Below, in pieces: positions 9,644 to 17,958 of a DNA stretch of 64,000 nt. The position numbers and the translations under genes were made by a program. Position 1 is the first letter of the stretch. Each line of letters opens with the position of its first letter. The notes beneath the pieces are model-generated. The model saw only the letters and a program-made list of their open reading frames with translations. It did not search any database and had not been told where the DNA came from. The stretch comes from Mediterranea massiliensis (GTDB taxonomy: Bacteria; Bacteroidota; Bacteroidia; Bacteroidales; Bacteroidaceae): NCBI RefSeq assembly GCF_900128475.1, contig NZ_LT635839.1, positions 724,807 through 788,806 of the forward strand, given 5' to 3'.

Positions 9644-9681
9644 AAACAAAAAAGACAGGCTTCGGGTGGAGCCTGTCTTTT
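9644..9681 (-). terminator. Intrinsic terminator of the sigma factor gene
   Basis: Perfect 11 bp inverted repeat AAAAGACAGGC / GCCTGTCTTTT (9650-9660 and 9671-9681) around a 10-base loop, followed on the minus strand by TTTTTTG. It sits 73 bp past the stop of the sigma gene, so the dcw cluster downstream needs its own promoter. Confidence 0.85.
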
Positions 9682-9753
9682 CATTTGCACAACTAAAAAT
9701 ATACGCAGTCTTTTCGGGCGAAAAGACGCTTGCACCTTACTGGTTAGGGAGGG

Positions 9754-10266
9754 TTATACGAAGTCTTTCAGTTCGCGTTGCAGCTTCTGGCGCGTGAAGA
9801 AGATGCGGCTCTTCACGGTACCCAAGGGAAGGCCCAGCTTTTCGGCAATCTCGCGGTACTTGAAACCAGCCACATGCATGGAGAACGGTATGCGATATTC
9901 TTTGGGCAGCGCGTTGACGATGCGGTGCATCTCTTTCAGATCGTAGGCCGTTTCGGTGCTGTCGGCGTAGCTTTCGCTCGGCGTGTTCAGGTGATACTGG
10001 TTGTCCGTCTGGTCAACGAAGGTCTGGTCGCGCATCATCTTGCGGTAGTTGTTGATGAAGATGTTGCGCATGATGGTGTAGACCCATCCTTTGAAGTTGG
10101 TTTCGGGGGTATATTTGTCTTCGTTGTCGAGAGCTTTCAAGGAAGTTTCCTGAAGAAGGTCGTTTGCGTCTTCGTGGTCGGCGGTGAGCTTGTAGGCAAA
10201 ACGAAGCAAGTCGTCCTGCATTCCCACCAAGGCTTTTGTAAATGTTGCACTGTTCATATCATACAT
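9754..10266 (-). CDS. ECF-type RNA polymerase sigma factor
   Basis: Sigma-70 family group 4 factor of 170 residues (or 167 from the next ATG at 10257). Region 2 runs through MQDDLLRFAYKLTADHEDANDLLQETSLKAL and NFKGWVYTIMRNIFINNYRK, and region 4 is the C-terminal helix-turn-helix ALPKEYRIPFSMHVAGFKYREIAEKLGLPLGTVKSRIF-type segment. No anti-sigma gene adjoins it, so control is unlike the FecI/FecR pairs of polysaccharide loci. It is divergent from the glycine-lipid gene pair and has its own terminator. The regulon cannot be told from the sequence. Confidence 0.9.
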   Translation of the reverse strand: MYDMNSATFTKALVGMQDDLLRFAYKLTADHEDANDLLQETSLKALDNEDKYTPETNFKGWVYTIMRNIFINNYRKMMRDQTFVDQTDNQYHLNTPSESYADSTETAYDLKEMHRIVNALPKEYRIPFSMHVAGFKYREIAEKLGLPLGTVKSRIFFTRQKLQRELKDFV

Positions 10267-10384
10267 GCGTGTTAAAGGGTTAGTTGTCGTATTTTGATTT
10301 CGACGTTGCAATGATACGGACAATCTGCCGGTAGGGTCGCCGGAAAACAAGCAATAATAGGGGGAAAATCTGTTTATTGATAGC

Positions 10385-10426
10385 TTTCGGGTGTCTTTTG
10401 TCAGTTTTCGGGTGTATTTTCTGTCA
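10385..10426. repeat. Two-copy direct repeat, 21 bp period
   Basis: TTTCGGGTGT recurs at 10385 and 10406, with the following TTTTGTCA / TTTTCTGTCA also alike. Only two units are present. It lies in the divergent region between the sigma gene and the acyltransferase gene, just upstream of the latter's -33 box. Confidence 0.6.
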
Positions 10427-10431
10427 AAGTC

Positions 10432-10463
10432 TTGCAGATAATTAAAAAGAAGCGTTAATTTTG
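10432..10463 (+). promoter_or_regulatory. Bacteroidetes promoter of the acyltransferase pair
   Basis: TTG at 10432-10434, a 21 bp spacer, then TAATTTTG at 10456-10463, a full match to TAnnTTTG. Transcription would start near 10470, leaving an AT-rich 5' leader of under 20 bases before the ATG at 10488. Confidence 0.75.
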
Positions 10464-10487
10464 CGCAGTATTTTATCTGGATAAAGA

Positions 10488-11309
10488 ATGGCAGAAGACT
10501 CTTTGTTTTTGATCGACATCGACCGCATTCTTCGGGAAAAGGCTCCGAAGCAGTCGAAGTACGTGCCCCGTTTCGTCGTTTCGTATCTGAAGCACATTGT
10601 GCATCAGGACGAGCTGAACGTCTTTCTGCGTGAATCGAAGGACAAGGTCGGCGTTGACTTTCTGGAGGCCTGCCTGGAGTTTCTGGACGACAAGATTGAA
10701 GTGAAAGGACGGGAGAACCTGCCGGAAGGCAAGTTGTGTACGTTTGTCTCCAACCATCCGCTGGGCGGGCAGGACGGCATTGCCTTGGGTTATGTGCTGG
10801 GCAGGCACTACAACGGCAAGGTGAAATACCTGGTAAACGACCTGCTGATGAACCTGCACGGCTTGGCTCCCCTCTGCATTCCCATTAACAAGACCGGTCG
10901 TCAGGCCAAGGACTTCCCGAAGCTGGTGGAAGCAGGCTTTGCGTCAGATAACCAGCTCATCATGTTTCCGGCCGGCCTTTGCTCGCGCCGTCAGAAGGGC
11001 GGGGTGATTGCCGATCTGGACTGGAAGAAGGCATTCATCGTAAAGAGTGTGGAACATCAGCGCGATGTGGTCCCCATTCATTTCGAGGGACGTAATTCCA
11101 ATTTCTTTTATAATCTGGCCAATCTGTGTAAATTTTTAGGTATCAAGTTCAACATCGCCATGCTGTACCTGGCGGACGAGATGCTGAAGAACCGTCACAA
11201 GACTTTTACCGTCACCATCGGAAAACCCATTCCGTGGCAGACGTTCGACAAGTCGAAGACGCCCGTACAGTGGGCACAGTACGTCAAGGATATCGTATAT
11301 AAGTTGTAA
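10488..11309 (+). CDS. glsA: PlsC-like O-acyltransferase, probable GlsA (glycine lipid)
   Basis: Lysophospholipid-acyltransferase-family protein of 273 residues. The acceptor motif appears as SNHPLGGQDGIALG (an NHxxxxD variant of the usual HX4D), followed by a MFPAGLCSRRQKGG segment equivalent to motif III (FPEG). The next gene is an OlsB-like N-acyltransferase, 28 bp away. That arrangement matches glsA/glsB of Bacteroides, which make N-acyl-3-acyloxy glycine lipids: GlsB acylates glycine and GlsA adds the second, ester-linked acyl chain. The assignment to glycine lipid rather than phosphatidic acid synthesis is inferred from the pairing. Confidence 0.75.
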   Translation: MAEDSLFLIDIDRILREKAPKQSKYVPRFVVSYLKHIVHQDELNVFLRESKDKVGVDFLEACLEFLDDKIEVKGRENLPEGKLCTFVSNHPLGGQDGIALGYVLGRHYNGKVKYLVNDLLMNLHGLAPLCIPINKTGRQAKDFPKLVEAGFASDNQLIMFPAGLCSRRQKGGVIADLDWKKAFIVKSVEHQRDVVPIHFEGRNSNFFYNLANLCKFLGIKFNIAMLYLADEMLKNRHKTFTVTIGKPIPWQTFDKSKTPVQWAQYVKDIVYKL

Positions 11310-11337
11310 GGACATTGAGTTTATAGAAAAATAGGTA

Positions 11338-12312
11338 ATGAGTATGGAAGAGATTATTGCACCGGTAGACAAGGCGTTGCTGAAAGCGGAGCTGACAGAA
11401 GACAAGCGTCTGCGCATGACCAACCGCAGTCACAACCAGATATACATTGTCACCGCACAGGATGCACCGAACACGATGAGGGAAATCGGCCGTTTGCGCG
11501 AGATAGCCTTCAGGGCAGCCGGTGGCGGAACGGGCATGTCGATGGACATTGATGAGTATGACACGATGGAGAATCCCTACAAGCAGTTGATTGTGTGGAA
11601 TCCGGAAGCGGAGGAAATACTGGGGGGGTATCGGTATATATTGGGCACGGACGTGAGGTTCGACGAGAAGGGAGCTCCCATTTTGGCCACCTCGCACATG
11701 TTCCACTTCTCCGAGAAGTTCCTTAAGGAGTATCTGCCCACAACCATTGAATTGGGACGTTCGTTCGTCACGTTGGAATATCAGTCCACCCGTGCCGACA
11801 GCAAGGGGCTTTTTGCGCTGGACAATCTGTGGGACGGCCTGGGCGCCTTGACCGTAGTGATGCCCAATGTGAAGTACTTCTTCGGCAAGGTGACCATGTA
11901 TCCCAGCTATCACCGTCTGAGTCGTGACATGATACTCTATTTCCTGCACAAGCATTTTGCTGACAAGGAGGGGCTGGTTGTGCCGATAGAGCCGCTTCAC
12001 TTGGATACCGACGAGAAGCAGTTGGCCGCCTTGTTCTGCAAGGATTCATTCAAGGACGATTACAAGATACTGAATGCTGAGATACGCAAGGTGGGCTATA
12101 ACATTCCTCCCTTGGTCAATGCTTACATGAGCCTGAGCCCTACGATGCGCATGTTCGGCACGGCCATCAACTACGAGTTTGGTGATGTGGAGGAAACTGG
12201 TATCCTGATTGCCGTCGACGAAATCCTGGCTGAGAAGCGCATCCGCCACATCCAGTCGTTCGTCGAGAACGAACAGGATGTCAGCCGCTTTGTGTTCAAT
12301 AAGAAGGCTTAA
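11338..12312 (+). CDS. glsB: GNAT N-acyltransferase, probable GlsB (glycine lipid)
   Basis: Protein of 324 residues related to the hemolysin/OlsB acyltransferase group (Acetyltransf_5-type fold). The conserved core runs through IGRLREIAFRAAGGGTG, IVWNPEAEEILGGYRYI and TIELGRSFVTLEYQ. It would transfer a 3-hydroxyacyl chain from ACP to the amino group of glycine, giving the mono-acylated precursor of glycine lipids, which are abundant Bacteroides membrane lipids. It shares the promoter at 10432 with the O-acyltransferase. A second possible start is two codons downstream. Confidence 0.78.
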   Translation: MSMEEIIAPVDKALLKAELTEDKRLRMTNRSHNQIYIVTAQDAPNTMREIGRLREIAFRAAGGGTGMSMDIDEYDTMENPYKQLIVWNPEAEEILGGYRYILGTDVRFDEKGAPILATSHMFHFSEKFLKEYLPTTIELGRSFVTLEYQSTRADSKGLFALDNLWDGLGALTVVMPNVKYFFGKVTMYPSYHRLSRDMILYFLHKHFADKEGLVVPIEPLHLDTDEKQLAALFCKDSFKDDYKILNAEIRKVGYNIPPLVNAYMSLSPTMRMFGTAINYEFGDVEETGILIAVDEILAEKRIRHIQSFVENEQDVSRFVFNKKA

Positions 12313-12351
12313 GTCTGATCGGAACGAGGTTGTTCGTTGATCTTGCGTCCG

Positions 12352-13683
12352 TCAGCTGATTTCAGGTAGGCTGTTGCCGTTGATTTTCCGATAAAGGTCG
12401 AGGGCGAAGACGTCAGTCATGCCTGAGATATAATCCAATACCGCCTGTATTCTTTCATAGAATACGGGCGATTTTATTTTGTACTGATTGGACACGCGAT
12501 TGATGAGCAGCTTGGAGTAAGCCTTCTCGGGTGAGCAAACAGCCTCGGTCATCAGTTCCAGCAGGGTACCGATGATGCGGAAACCGGCCAGCTCGATGTC
12601 GAGCACGTCGCGTGAACGATAGATTTTCTCTTGCGACACTTCGGAACAGTGTCGGTAGGCCGAGGCGGGCAGGGGGCTGATGTGTCTGATGAGCGGACCT
12701 TCGAACGTACCAGCTAAAATCTGCTCTTCGTGGTCCAGGAAGGCCTGTGTGCATTCGCGTATCAACAGTCCGATGACGCTGGAGCGCAGGTAGGCAATCT
12801 GCTCGTTGACATCGCTCACAATTTTCAGTGTTTCTTCCCGATGGGCTTTGCGAGCGTCGTCAAAGTAAGACAGAAGCAAGTCCTTGGTTTCGTCGGTCGT
12901 CAGTATCTTCAGCTTGTGTGCATCTTCGATGTCCATCATTTGGTAGCAGATGTCATCAGCTGCTTCCACGAGGTAGACCAGTGGATGGCGGGCATATTTC
13001 AGCGGTTGCTCGTTCAGTTTCGTCATTCCCAGTTCTTCGGCAATGCGGCGGAAGCTTTCTTCCTCACTGGCAAAGAATCCGAATTTCGATTTCCGCCCGG
13101 CCAGGCTCGATGAAAAGGGGTATTTTACGATACTGGCCAGGGTAGAGTAGGTCAGTACGAATCCACCTGGACGCCGTCCTTCAAACTGATGGGTTAGCAG
13201 GCGGAAGGCATTGGCGTTGCCTTCAAAGTGAGTGAAGTCTTCCCATTGGTTTTCGCTGAGTTGTTCCTTCAGGGCAAGTCCTTTACCTTCGGAAAAGAAG
13301 GTCGAGATGGCCCTTTCGCCCGAATGACCGAAGGGTGGATTGCCCAGATCATGGGCCAGGCAGGCAGCTGAAACAATGGCGCCGATTTCAGGCAGGAAAC
13401 TGTGTTGCAGCTCGGGCTGACGGACCAGGATGCCTTTTGCCACGTCGTTGCCCAACGATCGTCCCACGCACGACACCTCCAGACTATGCGTCAGTCGGTT
13501 GTGCACAAATATGCTGCCTGGCAGCGGAAATACTTGTGTCTTGTTCTGAAGGCGGCGGAAGGGAGCCGAAAAGACCAGCCGGTCGTAGTCGCGTTGGAAT
13601 TCAGAGCGGTTTTCGTGGCGTTCCTGATGGAATTCTTCCAGTCCGAAACGCTTGGCTGACAGGAGGGTGTTCCAGTTCATCAT
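12352..13683 (-). CDS. dgt: Deoxyguanosinetriphosphate triphosphohydrolase-like protein
   Basis: HD-domain nucleotide hydrolase of 443 residues that cleaves dGTP (or other dNTPs) to the nucleoside and triphosphate. The N-terminal QNKTQVFPLP...RLTHSLEVSCVGRSLG segment and the metal-binding HD motif ACLAHDLGNPPFGHSGERA are diagnostic, and a second metal-site region is VEAADDICYQMMDIEDAH. It is divergent from dut, another dNTP-pool enzyme, across 138 bp. A minus-strand TACATTTG at 13749-13742 is a perfect -7 box for it, though no -33 element is evident. Confidence 0.92.
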   Translation of the reverse strand: MMNWNTLLSAKRFGLEEFHQERHENRSEFQRDYDRLVFSAPFRRLQNKTQVFPLPGSIFVHNRLTHSLEVSCVGRSLGNDVAKGILVRQPELQHSFLPEIGAIVSAACLAHDLGNPPFGHSGERAISTFFSEGKGLALKEQLSENQWEDFTHFEGNANAFRLLTHQFEGRRPGGFVLTYSTLASIVKYPFSSSLAGRKSKFGFFASEEESFRRIAEELGMTKLNEQPLKYARHPLVYLVEAADDICYQMMDIEDAHKLKILTTDETKDLLLSYFDDARKAHREETLKIVSDVNEQIAYLRSSVIGLLIRECTQAFLDHEEQILAGTFEGPLIRHISPLPASAYRHCSEVSQEKIYRSRDVLDIELAGFRIIGTLLELMTEAVCSPEKAYSKLLINRVSNQYKIKSPVFYERIQAVLDYISGMTDVFALDLYRKINGNSLPEIS

Positions 13684-13821
13684 GGGTGTATGTGGGCTTG
13701 GCGTTTGATAAAATACAAATCCGGTTACTATTATTTAACTGCAAATGTATGACTATTTGCTTCAAAATCCGTACTTTCGCCCGTTAAATAAGTACATAAA
13801 ATTAGTTAGACGATACCGAAT

Positions 13822-14256
13822 ATGCTGAAAGTTCAGATAATCAACCGTTCGAAGCATCCGCTTCCAGCCTATGCCACTCCTTTGTCGGCGGGCATGGACT
13901 TGCGTGCCAACTTGTCCGAACCCTTGACACTTGCCCCTATGCAGCGCTGTCTGGTACCCACCGGACTGTACATTGCCTTGCCTCCCGGATTCGAGGCACA
14001 GGTGCGTCCCCGCAGTGGTTTGGCCTTGAAGAAAGGAGTGACGGTACTCAACTCTCCAGGTACAATCGATGCTGATTACCGCGGGGAAATCTGCATTATT
14101 CTGATTAACTTGTCTGACGAACCGTTTGTCATCGAAGACGGCGAACGCATTGCCCAGATGGTAGTTGCCCGACACGAACAGGCAGCCTGGGAAGAGGTGG
14201 AGGTGCTGGATGAAACTCGGCGCGGTACCGGTGGCTTCGGACATACCGGTGTATGA
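13822..14256 (+). CDS. dut: dUTP diphosphatase (dUTPase)
   Basis: Trimeric dUTPase of 144 residues hydrolysing dUTP to dUMP and PPi. All five motifs are visible: SAGMDLRANL (1), PRSGLALKKG (2), GTIDADYRGE (3), GERIAQMVV (4) and the C-terminal phosphate-binding arm RGTGGFGHTG (5). It stops 9 bp before a TPR lipoprotein gene and therefore heads a probable four-gene operon with envelope genes. Confidence 0.96.
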   Translation: MLKVQIINRSKHPLPAYATPLSAGMDLRANLSEPLTLAPMQRCLVPTGLYIALPPGFEAQVRPRSGLALKKGVTVLNSPGTIDADYRGEICIILINLSDEPFVIEDGERIAQMVVARHEQAAWEEVEVLDETRRGTGGFGHTGV

Positions 14257-14265
14257 AGTCTGTGA

Positions 14266-16080
14266 ATGGAAAAACGAATGAAGCGAGTGATGAAACATAA
14301 ACTGAATAGATGGCTGGGAGTACTGCTCTCGGTGTGCCTGCTGGTTTCGTGCGGGATGGTTCGTAAAGGAAACGGAGCGGGAATGTCGGCAGATGCCGCA
14401 ATGGCTATTCCTGCCGATACCTTGGCGCCGGCTCTCCAGCGCAAGTACGATTATTTCTTCCTGGAAGCTGTGCGGATGAAGACTTTGCAGAAGTATGATG
14501 CAGCTTTCGACTTGCTGCAATATTGCCTGCGTATCCGCCCCAATGCTCCTTCGGCCTTGTTCGAATTGTCCCAGTACTACATGGCTCTGAAGCAGGAAAA
14601 GCAGGCGGTAGCTTCGTTGGAAAAGGCTGTGCACTATGCTCCTGACAATTATTGGTATGCGCAGGGACTGGTAAACTTATATCAGCAGCAGAAAGAAACG
14701 GATAAGGCTGTCAACTTGTTGGAGGATATGGCGGTACGCTTCCCCGACAAGCTGGATCCTGTATACAATCTGCTGGACATCTATAATCGCCAGCAGAAGT
14801 ACGATCGGGTACTGGCACTTCTGAACCGGCTCGAAGAAAAGCTGGGCAAGAGCGAACAGATCAGTATGGAGAAGTTCCGTATCTATTTGCAGCAGGAAGA
14901 CCGTAAGAACGCCTTCCGTGAAATGGAAAGCCTGGTGGCCGAGTATCCAAACGAACTCCGTTATCAGGTAGTACTTGGCGATGTCTATCTGGAAAATGGT
15001 AAGACAGAGGAGGCCCATGCGCTCTATCAGAAGGTGTTGGCCGAAGAACCTGATAATGCGATGGCACTCTATTCCATGGCTTCCTATTACGAGGAGACTG
15101 GGCAGAAGGAACTCTACGACCAGCAGCTGGACACCATCCTCCTGAACAAGAAAGTGGAACCGGTGACCAAACTGAACGTAATGCGCAGGTTGATTGTGCA
15201 GAACGAACAGGCTGGTAAAGACAGCACACGTATCATCACTTTGTTCGACCGCATCATGGAGCAGGATACCGATGATGCCAACATGCCGATGCTTTATGCC
15301 CAATACCTTCTTTCCAAGGGGATGAACAAGCAGTCGGTGCCGGTGCTCAACAAGGTACTCGACATCGATCCGACCAATACGGCTGCCCGCATGACACTGT
15401 TGGGTGAAGCGGTGCGGGGAGAAGATTATAAGGAAATCATCCGGTTGTGCGAGGCGGGCGTAGAGTCCAATCCGGACATGCTGGAGTTCTATTTCTATCT
15501 GGCAATTGCCTATAATCAGGCTGAACGTACGGACGATGTACTCGAAATATCCCGCAAGGCATTGACGCATGTCACCAAGAACAGTCCGAAGGAGGTAGTG
15601 TCAGACTTCTATGCCATCATCGGTGATGCCTGGCACATGAAGAAGCGGAACGAGGAGGCCTATGCCGCCTATGATTCGGCTTTGGTCTACAATCCGAACA
15701 ACATTGGCGCGCTGAACAATTATGCCTATTATCTTTCCTTGGAACGAAAGAATTTGGATAAGGCAGAGGAAATGAGTTACAAGACGGTAAAAGCTGAACC
15801 GCAGAACGCCACCTATTTGGATACCTATGCTTGGATCTTGTTTGAGAAAGGCAATTATGCCCAGGCCCGTCTGTATATCGACCAGGCCATGAAGAGCGAC
15901 GAAGAAAAAAGTGCGGAAGTGGTGGAGCATTGCGGTGACATCTATTACATGGCGGGTGAAGTGGAGGATGCCGTGAAGTACTGGCAGCAGGCGCTCGACA
16001 TGGGCAGTGATTCGAAAACCTTGAAACAGAAGATAAAGTTGCGGAAGTACATCCGTGAACCGGAACAAAAGACTGAATGA
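14266..16080 (+). CDS. TPR-repeat lipoprotein
   Basis: Lipoprotein of 604 residues with signal sequence and lipobox LLVSC near residue 28, followed by many tetratricopeptide repeats through to the C-terminus (for example YDAAFDLLQYCLRIRPNAPSALFELSQYY and later EEAYAAYDSALVYNPNNIGALNNYAYYL). TPR arrays act as protein-interaction scaffolds; here the exposure is periplasmic or outer-membrane. It lies between dut and a DUF4292 lipoprotein, overlapping the latter by 4 bp (ATGA), which suggests translational coupling and a shared envelope role. The start could be 12 bp downstream at MKRVMKHK. Confidence 0.88.
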   Translation: MEKRMKRVMKHKLNRWLGVLLSVCLLVSCGMVRKGNGAGMSADAAMAIPADTLAPALQRKYDYFFLEAVRMKTLQKYDAAFDLLQYCLRIRPNAPSALFELSQYYMALKQEKQAVASLEKAVHYAPDNYWYAQGLVNLYQQQKETDKAVNLLEDMAVRFPDKLDPVYNLLDIYNRQQKYDRVLALLNRLEEKLGKSEQISMEKFRIYLQQEDRKNAFREMESLVAEYPNELRYQVVLGDVYLENGKTEEAHALYQKVLAEEPDNAMALYSMASYYEETGQKELYDQQLDTILLNKKVEPVTKLNVMRRLIVQNEQAGKDSTRIITLFDRIMEQDTDDANMPMLYAQYLLSKGMNKQSVPVLNKVLDIDPTNTAARMTLLGEAVRGEDYKEIIRLCEAGVESNPDMLEFYFYLAIAYNQAERTDDVLEISRKALTHVTKNSPKEVVSDFYAIIGDAWHMKKRNEEAYAAYDSALVYNPNNIGALNNYAYYLSLERKNLDKAEEMSYKTVKAEPQNATYLDTYAWILFEKGNYAQARLYIDQAMKSDEEKSAEVVEHCGDIYYMAGEVEDAVKYWQQALDMGSDSKTLKQKIKLRKYIREPEQKTE

Positions 16081-16667
16081 TGATGAAAACTATAAAGATA
16101 TTCTGTTGTCGGCCATTGGTCCGTTTGATGTGGCTCATGGCTTTGTTAATAGGTCTGGCAGGTTGTAAGACCTCTCGTCAGGCAGAGGGAACCAAGGGAG
16201 AAACCGGTTTCCTTTCGTCCAAGGTCGTTCTGACGGTACCTTCCAAGGATGCCGTACTGACGGTCAACGGCACGATGAAGCTGAAGGCGGGTGAACGTAT
16301 GCAGCTCTCCTTCCTCATGCCTATTTTGCGCTCGGAGGTAGCTCGTATTGATGTTACTCCTGAGGAAGTGATTCTGGTGGATCGCATGGGCAAGCGTTAT
16401 GTACAAGCTTCCCGCCAGGAGCTGAAAGGTATACTTCCCAAGAAGGCCACTTTCCAGCACTTGGAAAAATTATTGTATGCAGCTTCACGTCCGGGCGGAA
16501 AGAATACGTTGACTGGTAGCGAACTGGGCATTCCTTCGCTGGAAAAGGGGAAGATTGAGCTTACGGACTTTTCTACGAAGCCCTTCAATTTGACGCCGAC
16601 GCAGCTTTCTTCACGTTACCAGCGGGTAGAATTGTACGAAATCCTTGAATTGCTGATGAGCCTATGA
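16077..16667 (+). CDS. DUF4292 lipoprotein
   Basis: Lipoprotein of 196 residues with basic N-terminus, hydrophobic stretch and lipobox LAGC near residue 30. The body (MKLKAGERMQLSFLMPILRSEVARIDVTPEEVILVDRMGKRY) matches the DUF4292 pattern, a fold that resembles LolA/LolB lipoprotein carriers. A role in lipoprotein or lipid handling is inference only. It overlaps both neighbours by 4 bp (ATGA), so the TPR, DUF4292 and EnvC-like genes form a coupled unit. Confidence 0.85.
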   Translation: MMMKTIKIFCCRPLVRLMWLMALLIGLAGCKTSRQAEGTKGETGFLSSKVVLTVPSKDAVLTVNGTMKLKAGERMQLSFLMPILRSEVARIDVTPEEVILVDRMGKRYVQASRQELKGILPKKATFQHLEKLLYAASRPGGKNTLTGSELGIPSLEKGKIELTDFSTKPFNLTPTQLSSRYQRVELYEILELLMSL

Positions 16668-17956
16668 AGCGGTTCTTGTGTGTGTTGGCGGGTTGCCTCT
16701 GTCTGCTGTTGCCGTTGATGGCTCAGTCTAACAAGCTGATAAAGGAGCTGGAAAGCAGACGTGGTGCCTTGCAGAAGCAGATTGCTGAGTCGGAAAGCCT
16801 TTTGAAGTCAACGCAAAAAAATGTCGGCAGCCAGTTGAAAGGCCTGGCGGCATTGACGGGGCAGATTGAAGAGCGTAAACGCTATATTCTGTCCATCAAT
16901 CACGATGTGGAGCTCATCAATCAGGAACTGACTTCCCTGCAACGCCAGCTCAATCGATTGCAACAGGAACTGAAGGACAAGAAGGGGAAATATGCCGCTT
17001 CGGTCAATTACCTTTACCGCAACCACACGATTCAGGACAAGTTGTTGTTCATCTTTTCAGCTTCTACTCTGGAACAGACCTATCGGCGTCTGCGTTACGT
17101 GCGCGAATACGCTTCCTACCAGCGTATGCAAGGGGAAGAAATCCTGAAGAAACAGACACAGATCAGCAACAAGCGGGCTGAGCTGACACAGGCACGCAAG
17201 GCCAAGGAAGATTTGTTGAAGGAACGAGAGGATGAAAAGACCCGTCTGGAACAACAGGAAAAGGAACAGAAGGCGCTGGTGAACAACTTGCGCAAGAAAC
17301 AGCGTAGCCTGCAGAGTGAGATCAGCAAGAAACGGAAAGAGGCCAATCAACTGAATGCCCGTATCGACCGCCTGATTGCTGAAGAGATAGAGAAGGCTCG
17401 CAAACGGGCCGAAGAGGAAGCCCGGCGGGAGGCGGCAGCCCGCAAGAAGGCCGGAGGCAAGAGCGAAGCAGCGTCATCAGACCGTCCGAAGGCTGCACCG
17501 TTGGAAACGTATACGATGAACAAGGCCGACCGACAGCTGTCTGGTACTTTTGCCAATAACCGGGGAAAGCTTCCTGTACCCGTTACTGGTCCTTATATCA
17601 TTACCAGTCATTACGGCGAATATACCGTACCCGGACTGCGGGGTGTGAAGCTCGACAACAAGGGTATCGACATACAGGCCAAGCCGGGTGCGCAGGCCCG
17701 GGCTGTCTTCAATGGTAAGGTGGCTGCCGTGTTCCAGCTGAACGGCCTGTTCAATATCCTGGTACGTCACGGTGCCTATATCTCCGTTTATTGCAACCTG
17801 TCTTCGGCTTCGGTCAAGGCTGATGATGTCGTAAAGACAGGGCAGACACTGGGATCTATCTTCTCCGACGGGGCAGACGGCGGGCGCACGGTGCTTCACT
17901 TCCAGCTGCGCAGGGAAAAGGAGAAGCTCAACCCTGAACCGTGGCTCAACCGGTGA
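16664..17956 (+). CDS. EnvC-like murein hydrolase activator (degenerate M23)
   Basis: Secreted 430-residue protein: signal peptide (residues 1-20, ending PLMAQ), a long coiled coil of Gln/Lys/Glu-rich heptads to about residue 265, then a C-terminal LytM/M23 domain (about 305-430). The catalytic zinc ligands are altered: the usual HxGxD reads NKGIDI, and the last HxH reads VLH in RTVLHFQLR. This is the pattern of EnvC/NlpD-type activators, which switch on amidases at division rather than cutting peptidoglycan. The amidase partner is not in this window. Confidence 0.88.
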   Translation: MKRFLCVLAGCLCLLLPLMAQSNKLIKELESRRGALQKQIAESESLLKSTQKNVGSQLKGLAALTGQIEERKRYILSINHDVELINQELTSLQRQLNRLQQELKDKKGKYAASVNYLYRNHTIQDKLLFIFSASTLEQTYRRLRYVREYASYQRMQGEEILKKQTQISNKRAELTQARKAKEDLLKEREDEKTRLEQQEKEQKALVNNLRKKQRSLQSEISKKRKEANQLNARIDRLIAEEIEKARKRAEEEARREAAARKKAGGKSEAASSDRPKAAPLETYTMNKADRQLSGTFANNRGKLPVPVTGPYIITSHYGEYTVPGLRGVKLDNKGIDIQAKPGAQARAVFNGKVAAVFQLNGLFNILVRHGAYISVYCNLSSASVKADDVVKTGQTLGSIFSDGADGGRTVLHFQLRREKEKLNPEPWLNR

Positions 17957-17958
17957 CG

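Larger units (their letters stand above)
9288..9753. other. Spacer upstream of rsmH, no credible gene
   Basis: 466 bp between rsmH and the sigma factor gene. An open frame covering most of it on the minus strand is rich in Arg, Lys, Phe and Cys and matches no family I recognise. It is not MraZ: there is no mraZ-like SpoVT/AbrB pattern. A possible minus-strand -7 box for the dcw operon is at 9322-9315 (TACTTTTA, 7 of 8 to TAnnTTTG), with no convincing -33. The spacer also holds the sigma-gene terminator and a 22 bp tandem array, listed separately. Confidence 0.5.

Noticed and set aside
9295..9735. 146-codon minus-strand frame upstream of rsmH, considered as MraZ
   Set aside because: It lacks the MraZ fold pattern, contains the tandem array and the sigma-gene terminator, and is Arg/Lys/Cys/Phe-rich.
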